Source: Microbacteriaceae bacterium VKM Ac-2854 (GTDB lineage: Bacteria > Actinomycetota > Actinomycetes > Actinomycetales > Microbacteriaceae). Taken from it: DNA of 64,000 nt. Within the stretch, counting starts at the first letter, position 1. Each line of letters opens with the position of its first letter. Below are positions 1-8,326 of the stretch, piece by piece. The stretch lies in contig JABMLH010000003.1 in NCBI GenBank assembly GCA_013205085.1, positions 62,001-126,000 on the forward strand, read 5' to 3'. The notes under the pieces are model-generated. The model was given only the letters and a program-made list of their open reading frames with translations. It ran no database searches and was not told where the DNA came from. A program made the position numbers and the translations under genes.

Positions 1-979
1 CCTTATTGCTGGGCAGCACACCGTCGACCGCGAGGAAGGTCGCGCCGCGGAGGTGATCGGCGATCACCCGCATCGCTCGGGTCTCGTCCTCGTAACTCTT
101 CCCGGAGAGCTCCTGCAGCCGCTCGACGATCGGCCAGAGCAGCCCGATCCGGAAGACGTCGGGGCTGTCCATCGCGGCGGCAGCGATGCGCGCCAGGCCG
201 CCGCCGTAGTCGACGTTACGACGCGGCAGCGGCTCGAAGCCGGTCTCGGTGCGTCGGTATTGCATAAAGACGGAGTTGCCGAGTTCGATGAAGCGGCCGC
301 AGTCGCAGTTCTGGTGGCAGAACCGCCCGTAGGCGGGATCGTGCTGCACATTCGGGAAGAGGTAGAACATCTCCGTGTCCGGCCCGCCGGGTTCACCGGT
401 GGGCATCTGATCGGCCGAGCCGCCGCGACACCACCAGTTCTTCTTGCTGTAGAAGGCGATGCGCGCGCCTGCCGTGCCGACCGCCGCCGCGTTCTCCTCC
501 GTGCCGACGTCGACCTGTTCGCTGCTGACCCCGGCCTCGGTGAAGAGCCGCGTCCAGATCTGCGCGGCCTCCTCATCCTTCGGGATGCCGTGCACCGGGT
601 CGCCGCTGAAACAGGAGACGTAGATCCGCGCGGGATCCAGGCCCACCTTCTCGGTCAGGAAGGTCCAGACCTGCGGGATCTGCTCCTGCTTGAAGTAGTC
701 GCCCAGGCTCCAGTTGCCGAGCATCTCGAAGAAGGTGGTGTGCCGGTTGTCACCGACCTCCTCGATGTCCTGCACCCGGAGGCAGGTCTGGCTGTCCGCG
801 AGCCGAGTGCCGGCCGGATGCTCCGCGCCGAGCAGGTAGGGCAGCAGCGGCTGCATCCCGCTGCCTGTGAACAGGGTGCTCGGGTCGTCGTGGGGCACCA
901 GTGGCGCTCGCGGGATGACGACATGGCCGTTCTCGGCCATGAAGTCGAGGAACACGCGGCGGATCTCGTCAGCAGTCAC
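1..979 (-). CDS. Alanyl-tRNA synthetase-like protein, N-terminal part (runs off the window)
   Basis: Class II aminoacyl-tRNA synthetase core resembling AlaS, which charges tRNA-Ala in the cytoplasm. The 326 visible residues open with TADEIRRVFLDFMAENGH, the usual AlaS start. They carry motif 2 (RHTTFFEMLGNWS, 79-91), a Cys-rich NCDCGRFIE segment (224-232) and a motif-3-like GGGLAR (259-264), and end at ADHLRGATFLAVDGVLPSNK (307-326). The GTG at 979 was chosen because it matches the family N-terminus; a GTG at 1048 would add 23 residues, and neither has a clear ribosome binding site. The wording differs from typical bacterial AlaS (for example no VDTGMGLER), so this may be a divergent second copy. 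The editing and C-Ala domains, if present, lie outside the window. Confidence 0.85.
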   Translation of the reverse strand, partial: MTADEIRRVFLDFMAENGHVVIPRAPLVPHDDPSTLFTGSGMQPLLPYLLGAEHPAGTRLADSQTCLRVQDIEEVGDNRHTTFFEMLGNWSLGDYFKQEQIPQVWTFLTEKVGLDPARIYVSCFSGDPVHGIPKDEEAAQIWTRLFTEAGVSSEQVDVGTEENAAAVGTAGARIAFYSKKNWWCRGGSADQMPTGEPGGPDTEMFYLFPNVQHDPAYGRFCHQNCDCGRFIELGNSVFMQYRRTETGFEPLPRRNVDYGGGLARIAAAAMDSPDVFRIGLLWPIVERLQELSGKSYEDETRAMRVIADHLRGATFLAVDGVLPSNK

Positions 980-1179
980 ATCGATCGCGGATCGTGGCTT
1001 CGGGATGAAACGCCCGATACGCGCTCCCTTCCCGACCTTGTCTAGCACCGCCGGGCGTCGTTACGATAGGCGGATTACGAGGGGGACGCGCACCTGAGGC
1101 GCCTCGCCAGGTGCGACTCCTGGGTCCTCCACCACTGACTCGGCGCCGCCGGGAGCGGGTGACCACCCATCCGCTTCGT

Positions 1180-2988
1180 CTACTCGGTCTGTTCCGGGGC
1201 TCCGCGCGAGCTGAACAGGCTCTCGCCGTGCTGCTTCAGCGCGTTGTACGCACCCTCGAACGTCGTGGGCACCGGGTCCTCCGCGTCGCCGTACCGAGCC
1301 AGCAACAGCCCCATCAGGGCGGTGGCCGGCGGGCTCAGCGGCTTGTCCTTGTTCGCGTGAGCGGGATGCGGCGGCACCTCCTCCGCGTTCGCGGGGAGGT
1401 ACTGCGGCGATGTCGTCGGCCAGTCGCTGCTCTGTCGCGGGACGTCGAGATTGATCACGCCGAACATGTCGTTGGCGACCTCATCGCGTTTGGTCAACGC
1501 GGCGAGGCCGTGCCGACGCGACATCGTCTTGATCACCGAGCCGTGATGCATCTCCTGGTGCAGGATCGTGCCCGCCTTGGTGTAGGCCGAGACGGCGATC
1601 GCAGGCACCCGGCAGCCGAGACGGTCGAACTCGAAGCCCATCTCGCCGGCTCCCGAGTCGTCGGGCGGTGTCGTCGCCGGTGGCGCAACGTGATCGTAGA
1701 GCCCGCCGTGCTCGTCGAAGGTGATGAACAGCATGGTGTTCATCGCGTTGGAGCCCTTCTCGCTCGCGCTCTCGCGGACGGCGCTGTAGATCTGGTGCAG
1801 CAGCAGCTCACCCGCACGGACGTCGGAGACGGCGCCGTCGAGGATCAGCGTGCCCTCGACCTCGTTCTCCCGGACGTGCCCGGTCGGCGGGTGCATGTCG
1901 TTGTGGTTGTAGACCAACCGCGGCTCGATGAAGGAGTACTCCGGCAGGTTCCCGGTTCGGACATCGTCGTAGAACTGCTCCATCGTGGCGAAGTTCGTCT
2001 TCCAGTACGGCTCCAGCACCGGTGCGTGCAGCATCCCGGTGTACGACACCAGCTGCAGTTCGTCGAAGTAGACACGCCAGCTGAGCCCCTGTTCCTCCAA
2101 CCGGTTGAACAGCGTCGGGGCGTCGTTCAGGTCATCCGCGAGCCACTTGTCGTAGCCGCCCCCGCCCTTGTTGGTGACGAAGCCGTGCGAGGTCGACGCG
2201 TGGAAGAACGAGCGGTTGCAGAACGTCTGCGACGGGACGGCGCAGAACCAGTTGTCGAATACGGCGAACTCTCTCGCGAGGGTCGAGAACACCGGCAGCA
2301 TCTCGGGCGAGAAGTTGCCCATGATCGTCTCGTACTCTGCTCGAGTCGGTTCGGTGCCGTTCTTCAGCCGACGGTAGTTCCCGATGTAGTCGTCGAGGAA
2401 TCCGCCCATCGTCGGCTCGGCACCGGCGGGCGGAGCATTGAACGGCGCGGCCATCGCGTGGGCGGAGAGGCCCGCGTTGCTCGGCGGGTCGATGGTGCCG
2501 AACAGCTGGGTGTTCACGTGCGGATACTCCTCCCCCGGGTCCGGGGACGGCTGGCCCATCACGACGTCGGTCTCGCCCGCGTAGACGTGCGCCGGGACCG
2601 TGTCTCCCGTCGCGGCGGTGTTGCTGTGGTCGCCGAAATTCAGTCCGGCATAACTCTGGCCGTCGGGAAGATCGTCCTTCGAGTACAGGTAGCCGAGGAT
2701 GTTGTCGAACGAGCGGTTCTCGAACATCACGACCACCATGTGGTCGAACCCGGGCTCGTCACGCGCATCCAGCGGAGCGAACTCCTCGCGCACCCGCGCG
2801 GCACCGGACACCTCGCCGATCGTGATGCCGGCCAGGCCGCCGGCCAGCACTCCCCCGCCCGCGATCCCGGCGGTGCGCAGGAAGCCTCGGCGCGACGCCC
2901 CGCCGGTTTCGGCGTTTCGCGTCTCGTCGTTCCCCGTGTCGTCGTTCCCCGTGTCGGCGTGCTGGGCGCCGTCGTGTTCCTCGGCCAT
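1180..2988 (-). CDS. Tat-exported phosphoesterase (phospholipase C / acid phosphatase family)
   Basis: 602-residue enzyme of the phosphoesterase family that includes non-specific phospholipase C and AcpA-type acid phosphatases; it hydrolyses phosphoester bonds outside the cytoplasmic membrane. A twin-arginine signal (SRRGFLR, 32-38) is followed by an Ala/Gly-rich hydrophobic stretch to about residue 62. Its N-terminus has a short TGND/NAETG repeat. The catalytic core starts with FDHMVVVMFENRSFDNILGY (81-100), and the conserved metal-site region FDEHGGLYDHVAPP lies in the C-terminal half. A TAGGAT box sits 7 bases before the ATG, so the mRNA may be leaderless. Substrate (phospholipid or soluble phosphate ester) cannot be told from sequence. 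It is transcribed in the same direction as the sigma factor gene 108 bases upstream. Confidence 0.85.
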   Translation of the reverse strand: MAEEHDGAQHADTGNDDTGNDETRNAETGGASRRGFLRTAGIAGGGVLAGGLAGITIGEVSGAARVREEFAPLDARDEPGFDHMVVVMFENRSFDNILGYLYSKDDLPDGQSYAGLNFGDHSNTAATGDTVPAHVYAGETDVVMGQPSPDPGEEYPHVNTQLFGTIDPPSNAGLSAHAMAAPFNAPPAGAEPTMGGFLDDYIGNYRRLKNGTEPTRAEYETIMGNFSPEMLPVFSTLAREFAVFDNWFCAVPSQTFCNRSFFHASTSHGFVTNKGGGGYDKWLADDLNDAPTLFNRLEEQGLSWRVYFDELQLVSYTGMLHAPVLEPYWKTNFATMEQFYDDVRTGNLPEYSFIEPRLVYNHNDMHPPTGHVRENEVEGTLILDGAVSDVRAGELLLHQIYSAVRESASEKGSNAMNTMLFITFDEHGGLYDHVAPPATTPPDDSGAGEMGFEFDRLGCRVPAIAVSAYTKAGTILHQEMHHGSVIKTMSRRHGLAALTKRDEVANDMFGVINLDVPRQSSDWPTTSPQYLPANAEEVPPHPAHANKDKPLSPPATALMGLLLARYGDAEDPVPTTFEGAYNALKQHGESLFSSRGAPEQTE

Positions 2989-3096
2989 GTCCGAGATCCT
3001 AGACAGCCGAGGCCGTCCGTTCCCACTCCGCGACGAGATGCGGCGCGACGGCGCGCTCGATCGGGCGCATCCGGAGCGGATGCTCGCGCGCTCCGC

Positions 3097-3600
3097 TCAC
3101 TCCAACGCGGCACGGAGCGCGCGGCGCGCCCGGCTGAGCCGCTGCCGAACGGCGGCGGGGGCGAGGCCGAGGCGTTCTGCGACCTCGTTCGCGTTCAACT
3201 CCTCGAGCAACTGGAGTCGGAGGGGCTCGGCCAGCGTCGGCGGCAATGCAGCGATCGCCTCGAGCACCCGGCGCAGCTCCAGTCGCATCGCCGCATCGGC
3301 CTCGACCGACTGCGAAGCCGGCAGCTCGTCGTCGTCCGGGAGCTGCGCGGTTCGGGCGTTGACCCGGTGCAGGTCGAGGGCCGCGTTGCGGGCGATCGTG
3401 TCCAGCCAGGAGCAGATCGTGCCCGTGTCGTCGGATCGGATGCCATCAATCGACTGCCACGCGCGCAGCAGCACCGTCTGCGCGGCGTCGTCGGCGTCGT
3501 GCACGCGCAGTCCGAGGCTGATCGCACGGCGGCGCAGCCGGGTGGGCTCGGCGGTGATCATCCGGAGCATCGTCGCCCGCGGAGTCGGTTTCAGACTCAC
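3097..3600 (-). CDS. ECF-type RNA polymerase sigma factor
   Basis: Short sigma-70 family protein of the extracytoplasmic-function group, about 167 residues. Region 2 is seen as the DADDAAQTVLLRAW segment followed by TICSWLDTIARNAALDLHR. Region 4 is seen as ALPPTLAEPLRLQLLEELNANEVAERLGLAPAAVRQRLSRARRALR (written here only to name the HTH; its key part is NEVAERLGL). The start is uncertain: GTG at 3600 gives a fuller region 2.1, ATG at 3570 removes 10 residues, and neither has a convincing ribosome binding site. It lies divergent from an NTF2-like gene and upstream of the exported phosphoesterase. No anti-sigma gene is visible nearby. ECF sigma factors with SnoaL/NTF2-type partners are known as fusions (ECF41); here the two are separate, divergent genes. 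Confidence 0.75.
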   Translation of the reverse strand: MSLKPTPRATMLRMITAEPTRLRRRAISLGLRVHDADDAAQTVLLRAWQSIDGIRSDDTGTICSWLDTIARNAALDLHRVNARTAQLPDDDELPASQSVEADAAMRLELRRVLEAIAALPPTLAEPLRLQLLEELNANEVAERLGLAPAAVRQRLSRARRALRAALE

Positions 3601-3726
3601 ATGGCAATCGAACAGCGCAGCCGGCCGGAAACTTCCGCCAACCTCGATGTCACACATCCGCGTCGTCGCCGTCTCCCTTGCACCGGACTTCATCCGTCCG
3701 CGACGAATCACCGAGGAGCAACAGCC

Positions 3727-4104
3727 ATGACCACACCCATCACCGAGCTCGCCGAGATCCACACCGCCTTCGCCGAGCGCTTCAACGCCCGCGATCTCGC
3801 GGGCCTGCTGGCGCTGAACACGTCGGACGCGCTGTTCGTGCCCGCGCCGGGCCACGCGGTGTCCGGCGACGGCATCCGCGCCGCGCTGGAGCAGTTCCTC
3901 GCTCTCGGACTGCCGATCACGATGCGACCGAAGCACGCGTTCGTCAGCGGCGACACCGGCCTCGCCATCGCGGAATGGTCGATCACGGGCACCGGACCCG
4001 ACGGCTCGCCCGTCGCGCTCGAAGGCACCACCTCCGACGTCGCCCGCCGCGACGGCGACGCCGGTTGGCGTTTCGTCATCGACAACCCGTTCGGCACGGT
4101 GTAG
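3727..4104 (+). CDS. NTF2/SnoaL-like domain protein
   Basis: 125-residue single-domain protein of the NTF2-like (SnoaL/DUF4440) cone fold. The signs are an N-terminal helix ELAEIHTAFAERFNARDLAG, a strand with LFVPAPGHAVSGDGIRAALE, and a C-terminal sheet ending WRFVIDNPFGTV. The function is not predictable; members range from enzymes to ligand sensors. The ATG has a GAGGAG ribosome binding site. Divergent from the ECF sigma factor and 50 bases before the next plus-strand gene, so these may form one regulated unit. That link is inference. Confidence 0.75.
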   Translation: MTTPITELAEIHTAFAERFNARDLAGLLALNTSDALFVPAPGHAVSGDGIRAALEQFLALGLPITMRPKHAFVSGDTGLAIAEWSITGTGPDGSPVALEGTTSDVARRDGDAGWRFVIDNPFGTV

Positions 4105-4154
4105 CTCCGTCCGCGCAGATAACCCCGAACCGAAACCCGAGAACAGGAACGACC

Positions 4155-4664
4155 ATGCCCGACTACTCCGCACTCTCCGCCACCCTCGAATCTCCGGAGG
4201 GATTCCTGGCGCTCTGCGACGAGCCCCAGGTCTTCGGCGCCAAGAAGCAGGCGGCGGCCGCCGCCGCGCTCTGGCAGAACGCCGAGCAGCGCTACGTGGG
4301 CGCCTACCACGGCCTCCCCGTGCCGGGCGGAACCGGAACCGGCTTCGTCGCCCGCCTGTTCTGGGACCCGGCTCAGGTCACCCCCGACCTGTCCGCCATC
4401 GCCGCCGCCGTCCCGGAGCTGCCGATCCAACTGATCCGCGCGGATGAAAGGGCCACGTACAAGGGTCGCGACAAGAAGCAGGGCGTCTTCTTCACGTGGC
4501 AGGGCATGAGCTCGAGGCCGTTGTCGCAGTGGTTCCACGACCGGTTCGGGGTGCACGCCTGCGTGACTCAGCTGTTCGACGCCTCCGATCTGCAACAGGA
4601 CGTCGCCGTTGTGGCGATCAGCGGCGGCGTGGACCACCTCTGGAGCTTCACGTCGGGCCGCTGA
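4155..4664 (+). CDS. Conserved hypothetical protein
   Basis: 169-residue soluble protein with no signal peptide or membrane segment and no family that I recognise. It has an Ala-rich helix around residues 33-46, a Gly-rich turn (PVPGGTGTGFVARLFW) and a Trp/His-containing second half (SRPLSQWFHDRFGVHACVTQLF). An AGGAA ribosome binding site precedes the ATG. It follows the NTF2-like gene at 50 bases, so co-transcription is likely. Its 3' end overlaps the convergent glycosyltransferase gene by 17 bases. Confidence 0.65.
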   Translation: MPDYSALSATLESPEGFLALCDEPQVFGAKKQAAAAAALWQNAEQRYVGAYHGLPVPGGTGTGFVARLFWDPAQVTPDLSAIAAAVPELPIQLIRADERATYKGRDKKQGVFFTWQGMSSRPLSQWFHDRFGVHACVTQLFDASDLQQDVAVVAISGGVDHLWSFTSGR

Positions 4665-5733
4665 CGCCCCGGCCCCTTAACGCACTCGTCGTATCGGCGA
4701 GCACGCGCCGATACACCGCGAGGTAGCCGTCGATCATCCGCTCCACCCCGAATCGCTCTTCGGTGCGGCTGCGCACCACCGCGCGATCCAGCGAGGCCGC
4801 CCGCTGGACCGCCGCGACGGCCTCCTCGCGGCTGTCGACGACGTAGCCGGTCACCGCGTCCTCGATGATCTCCGGCATCGAGCCGCGGCGGTAGGCGACG
4901 ACGGGAGTGCCGCAGGCCATCGCCTCGATCACCGAGAGTCCGAACGGTTCGGCGAATCGGATCGGGTGCAGCAGCGCCGCCGCCGAGCCGAGGATCCGCG
5001 CGCGTTCATCCGGACCGACGGATCCGCGATACAGCACCGAGCGTCCGTCGAGGTGCGGCGCGATCTCGCGATCGAAATAGCCCTCGTCCTGGATGATTCC
5101 GCAGATGATCAGGCGTCGGCCCGCCCGACGCGCAATCTCGATCGCGTCGGCGGTGCCCTTGTCGGGGTGGATCCGGCCGAAGACGACCAGGTCGGAGCGC
5201 TGCTCCAGCTGAGGCTGCAGGGGGAACTCGGCCAGGTCGATGCCGTGGTGCACGGTCGCGATGTAATCGAGCTCCGGTGAGCGGTCGCTGTCGGAGATGG
5301 AGACGAGGTTCGCCGTGTTCGGGTAGCGCAGGGCCGCGCGGTACGCCGGCAGGATCTGCGGGCCGGAGAAGCCGTGCACGGTCGTCACGAGGGGCACCGG
5401 CCACTGAGCCGCGAGGGCGAGGGGCAACCAGTCGAGGTTGTTGTGCACCAGGTCGAACTCGCGGGCGCGGTACAGGACGTTCGCGATGTGCAGCGCCTCC
5501 CAGACGCGCCCGTCCATCTCCGGGCCCGGGCCGGGTTCCGCGTAGCCGTGGGGCGCGACGGAGTCGAGCGCCGCGGCGGTGATGGAGTCGCCGGTGGCGA
5601 AGAGGGTCACCTGGTTACCGCGGCGTGTGAGCCCTTCGGCGATCAGGCCGGCGACGCGCTCCCACGGACCGTAGTGGCGCGGCGGGGTTCGCCAGGCGAT
5701 CGGTGCGAGGATGCCGATCCGCAGCCGGCTCAT
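4648..5733 (-). CDS. Glycosyltransferase family 4 protein
   Basis: 361-residue GT-B fold glycosyltransferase. The N-terminal acceptor domain starts RIGILAPIAWRTPPRHYGPWE, and the donor-nucleotide domain has the GT4 signature FAEPFGLSVIEAMACGTPVV (260-279), with the two Glu residues of the EX7E motif. It probably transfers a sugar from a nucleotide sugar in the cytoplasm; donor and acceptor are unknown. Last gene of a four-gene minus-strand operon; its ATG overlaps the stop of the GH130 gene (ATGA), which points to coupled translation. Convergent with the hypothetical gene ending at 4664. Confidence 0.88.
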   Translation of the reverse strand: MSRLRIGILAPIAWRTPPRHYGPWERVAGLIAEGLTRRGNQVTLFATGDSITAAALDSVAPHGYAEPGPGPEMDGRVWEALHIANVLYRAREFDLVHNNLDWLPLALAAQWPVPLVTTVHGFSGPQILPAYRAALRYPNTANLVSISDSDRSPELDYIATVHHGIDLAEFPLQPQLEQRSDLVVFGRIHPDKGTADAIEIARRAGRRLIICGIIQDEGYFDREIAPHLDGRSVLYRGSVGPDERARILGSAAALLHPIRFAEPFGLSVIEAMACGTPVVAYRRGSMPEIIEDAVTGYVVDSREEAVAAVQRAASLDRAVVRSRTEERFGVERMIDGYLAVYRRVLADTTSALRGRGVSGPT

Positions 5734-7289
5734 CGCGGCACCGGCGTCATCGCGGCGACGAGCTCGTCGACGACGACCGAGGCGACGCGGATGCGATCGT
5801 CGCTGACGCCGTACGGGATCCAGAGGATGCCGTGCACCACGATTCCGCCGCAGCTGTAGAGCACGTTGGGCACGTAGCCGTTCTGCTCGGCGGGGCTCGG
5901 GCTCATCAGCGGCCGGGTCAGCGTGGCGATGACGACCTCGGGATGTTCGAGTTCGAGCAGGACCGCGCCGACGCTGTATCGCCGCATCGGACCGACGCCG
6001 TGGGTGAGCACCAACCAGCCGTGCTCGGTCTCGATCGGCGGTCCGCAATTGCCCTGCTGAACCGTTTGCCACAGCTCGCGCGGGGCGCGGAGCCGGGCGA
6101 CGTCCTCCCAGTGCAGGCCGTCCTCCGAGCGGGCGAGCGAGACGGTATCGCCGTCGGTTCGACTCAGCGCCAGGAGGGCGCCGCCGATCGGGCGCGGGAA
6201 GAACGCCATGCCCTTATTGCCGGCCGGCGGGCCGGTGAGGCGGTGCGTGGTGAAGGTGCGCAGATCCGGTGAACGGATCAGACGGGATGAGATCGTCACG
6301 CCGTCGTAGGCGGTGTAGCTCGCGCGGTACTCCGTCCCGTTCTCGGTGTCGTCGCCGTCGCGGGGGCTGAACCGGGTGAAGCGAGCATCCTCCATCCCGT
6401 GCGACTCCTCCGCCGCCGCCGGCGTGAGGGTGCGGGCGCTGAGTTCGCTCGCCGGCGCGAAGTCGGCGGCGTAGGCGGAGCGCGCCGTCATCCGGATCGC
6501 GGCGAGGTCGCTCGCCGCGTCGTAGCGGCTCGCCAACCCGGGCGGCAGCGCGGCGATCGCGGCATCGAGCTGATCAGCCGTGAACTCGTCCGGGAGCGCG
6601 TCGAGCACCGCCGTCGCCACCTCGCGCAGCGGCCGGTCGCGACTCAGCGCGGCCCGGAAGTGGGCTCGGTGCCACCGCCCGGCCGTGTGATCGGCACCGA
6701 CCAGCGGATGCGCGCGGGGCTGGAATCGCCAGGTGCGTCCCGGCCCGATGATCGCCGTGGCGAATCCGATCGACGAGCGGTGCCCCTCACCGATCTGGCG
6801 CAGCGAGACGGCGACGCGAACCCGACCGCTGCCCAGGCGCGACTGGTCGGGATGCAGCATCGCGCTGGGATTGCACAGCGCGGCGCCCTCGACGGCCGAT
6901 TCCGCGGTGAACAGCGCCCCGACCAGGACGGTTCGATCGTCGTCGAGCGATCCGGCGACCACACGGGCCCCGACGGCGGCCGCGTGCGATCGCATCCGCA
7001 GCTCCCATTCGGCGTCGCGCGGCGCGAAGTCCGCGCGCAGGGCCGCCACCGCCTCCGACACCTCGCTCGGAGAGAACTCCAGCACCCGTGCGATCATCTC
7101 GGCGGCGCGGGATCGCGTCTCCGTCTCCGCCTCTCCGGGCAGGAAGAGCAGGGCGAGCACACGCGACGCGTCGGCGGCGAGCCCGGCATCGTGCCGCACG
7201 AGGTGCGGGACCGCCGGATCCGCAGCGGCGTCGTCCGAACTCAGTTCGTCCGGGCTCGCGGCATCCGGGGTCACGAGCTCCGGGCTCAC
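5730..7289 (-). CDS. GH130 family glycoside phosphorylase / glycosidase
   Basis: 519-residue protein. Residues from about 290 on match the five-bladed propeller of family GH130, with GMEDARFTRF (the usual catalytic EDPR region), NKGMAFFPRPIGG, a GPPIETEHGWLVLTHG segment and RYSVGAVLLELEHP. GH130 enzymes are mostly inverting phosphorylases acting on beta-mannosides such as 4-O-beta-mannosylglucose or beta-1,2-mannobiose. An N-terminal region of about 290 residues precedes the propeller and is not typical of minimal members. The GTG start at 7289 overlaps the stop of the upstream gene (GTGA), and its own stop overlaps the next ATG. Sits between two GT4 genes and an alpha/alpha-barrel gene. Confidence 0.82.
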   Translation of the reverse strand: MSPELVTPDAASPDELSSDDAAADPAVPHLVRHDAGLAADASRVLALLFLPGEAETETRSRAAEMIARVLEFSPSEVSEAVAALRADFAPRDAEWELRMRSHAAAVGARVVAGSLDDDRTVLVGALFTAESAVEGAALCNPSAMLHPDQSRLGSGRVRVAVSLRQIGEGHRSSIGFATAIIGPGRTWRFQPRAHPLVGADHTAGRWHRAHFRAALSRDRPLREVATAVLDALPDEFTADQLDAAIAALPPGLASRYDAASDLAAIRMTARSAYAADFAPASELSARTLTPAAAEESHGMEDARFTRFSPRDGDDTENGTEYRASYTAYDGVTISSRLIRSPDLRTFTTHRLTGPPAGNKGMAFFPRPIGGALLALSRTDGDTVSLARSEDGLHWEDVARLRAPRELWQTVQQGNCGPPIETEHGWLVLTHGVGPMRRYSVGAVLLELEHPEVVIATLTRPLMSPSPAEQNGYVPNVLYSCGGIVVHGILWIPYGVSDDRIRVASVVVDELVAAMTPVPR

Positions 7290-8326
7290 GACACGCGAGC
7301 GAGGTCGGCGCGGATGCGGCGGGCGATGACCGAGGTCTGCAACGCCGCGATGGTCGATTCGGCGCCGCGGTTCTCGTTGCGCCCGTTCTCCTCCAGTCCG
7401 TCGAAGCCGGCGCCGGTCGCGAGATCGACCATCACGGTTCCGGCGTCGTTGTCACCCAGGAACCAGGCCCAGCACAGCGCGATCCGATCGCGCCATCGTT
7501 CATCGCCGGTGACCTCGAACGCGCGCGCACTCGCCTGGGCGATGGCCGCGATCTCCAAGGGCTGCTGGTCGAACAGCGCGCCCCGCTCCTCCGGACCGCG
7601 CCCCGCGGTCCCCGTCACGGAGAGGTGACCGTCGCGGCTCTCCCGGTCGAGGAGGAAGCTCAGGAGGACCAGACCGCGCTCGATGAGAGCGGGCCGATCG
7701 AGCACCTGCCCGGCGAGCAGGACGGCGTCGGCGATCGATCCGTTCGCGTACCGCAGCCTCGGTTCGGGCCACGGCCACTCGGCCGACGCCGGTTCCGGAA
7801 GCATCGCGACGAGATCGTCGACGATGGACTGCGCCGCGACCGCGTGCGGTCGAACCCGCAACACCTCGCCAGCGCCGAGGCCTGCGAAGACCATGGCGCG
7901 CAGGTGCCTCGAGCGCTGACCGGACAACCGCGTGAACAGCTTCATCGCCCGACGACGGGTGAGCGAAGGCTCCGCCTGGGCTGCGGTCACTCCCGCGGCC
8001 CAGATCGCGCGGCCCCACCAATCGCCCGTGGCGGCGAGGTCGCTCCACTCGCCGTCGACGTTCATCCGATTGTGCGAGTAGCCCAGGTCGGTGACCGCCC
8101 GTTCCAGGAAGCCCAGGTACCGCTGGGCGAGGTGCTCGGTACGGAAACTCTGCTCGGGCTCCTGCACCACCACGATCAGCGCGCGGGCGACGTCGTCGAC
8201 GCAGTAGCCGTGCTCCGGTCGTGGCTGATCGAAGACGGCGTGTTCGAAGAGCCCGTGCTCGTCCGACATCGCCGCGAGGTGCGTGTACGGCAGGGCGAGG
8301 AGGGTCGGAGCCAGCGTGCCGCTCAT
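7286..8326 (-). CDS. Predicted (alpha/alpha)-barrel carbohydrate-active protein
   Basis: 346-residue, helix-rich protein resembling six-hairpin (alpha/alpha)6 barrel enzymes. Conserved-looking segments are HGYCVDDVARALIV, YSHNRMNVDGEW, GDWWGRAIWAAG and the C-terminal GAESTIAALQ. It is probably a glycosidase-like or sugar-binding partner in the operon; the reaction is unknown. The ATG at 8326 overlaps the stop of the upstream GT4 (ATGA), and its stop overlaps the GTG of GH130. A longer open frame reaching further upstream encodes only Arg/Gly-rich shadow sequence and was not used. Confidence 0.75.
   Translation of the reverse strand: MSGTLAPTLLALPYTHLAAMSDEHGLFEHAVFDQPRPEHGYCVDDVARALIVVVQEPEQSFRTEHLAQRYLGFLERAVTDLGYSHNRMNVDGEWSDLAATGDWWGRAIWAAGVTAAQAEPSLTRRRAMKLFTRLSGQRSRHLRAMVFAGLGAGEVLRVRPHAVAAQSIVDDLVAMLPEPASAEWPWPEPRLRYANGSIADAVLLAGQVLDRPALIERGLVLLSFLLDRESRDGHLSVTGTAGRGPEERGALFDQQPLEIAAIAQASARAFEVTGDERWRDRIALCWAWFLGDNDAGTVMVDLATGAGFDGLEENGRNENRGAESTIAALQTSVIARRIRADLARVS

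Noticed and set aside
1111-4104. A 997-codon open frame on the plus strand
   Set aside because: It lies antisense to the phosphoesterase and sigma factor genes; its translation is Arg/His/Val-rich with no domain. Only its last 125 codons (from 3727) are a real gene.
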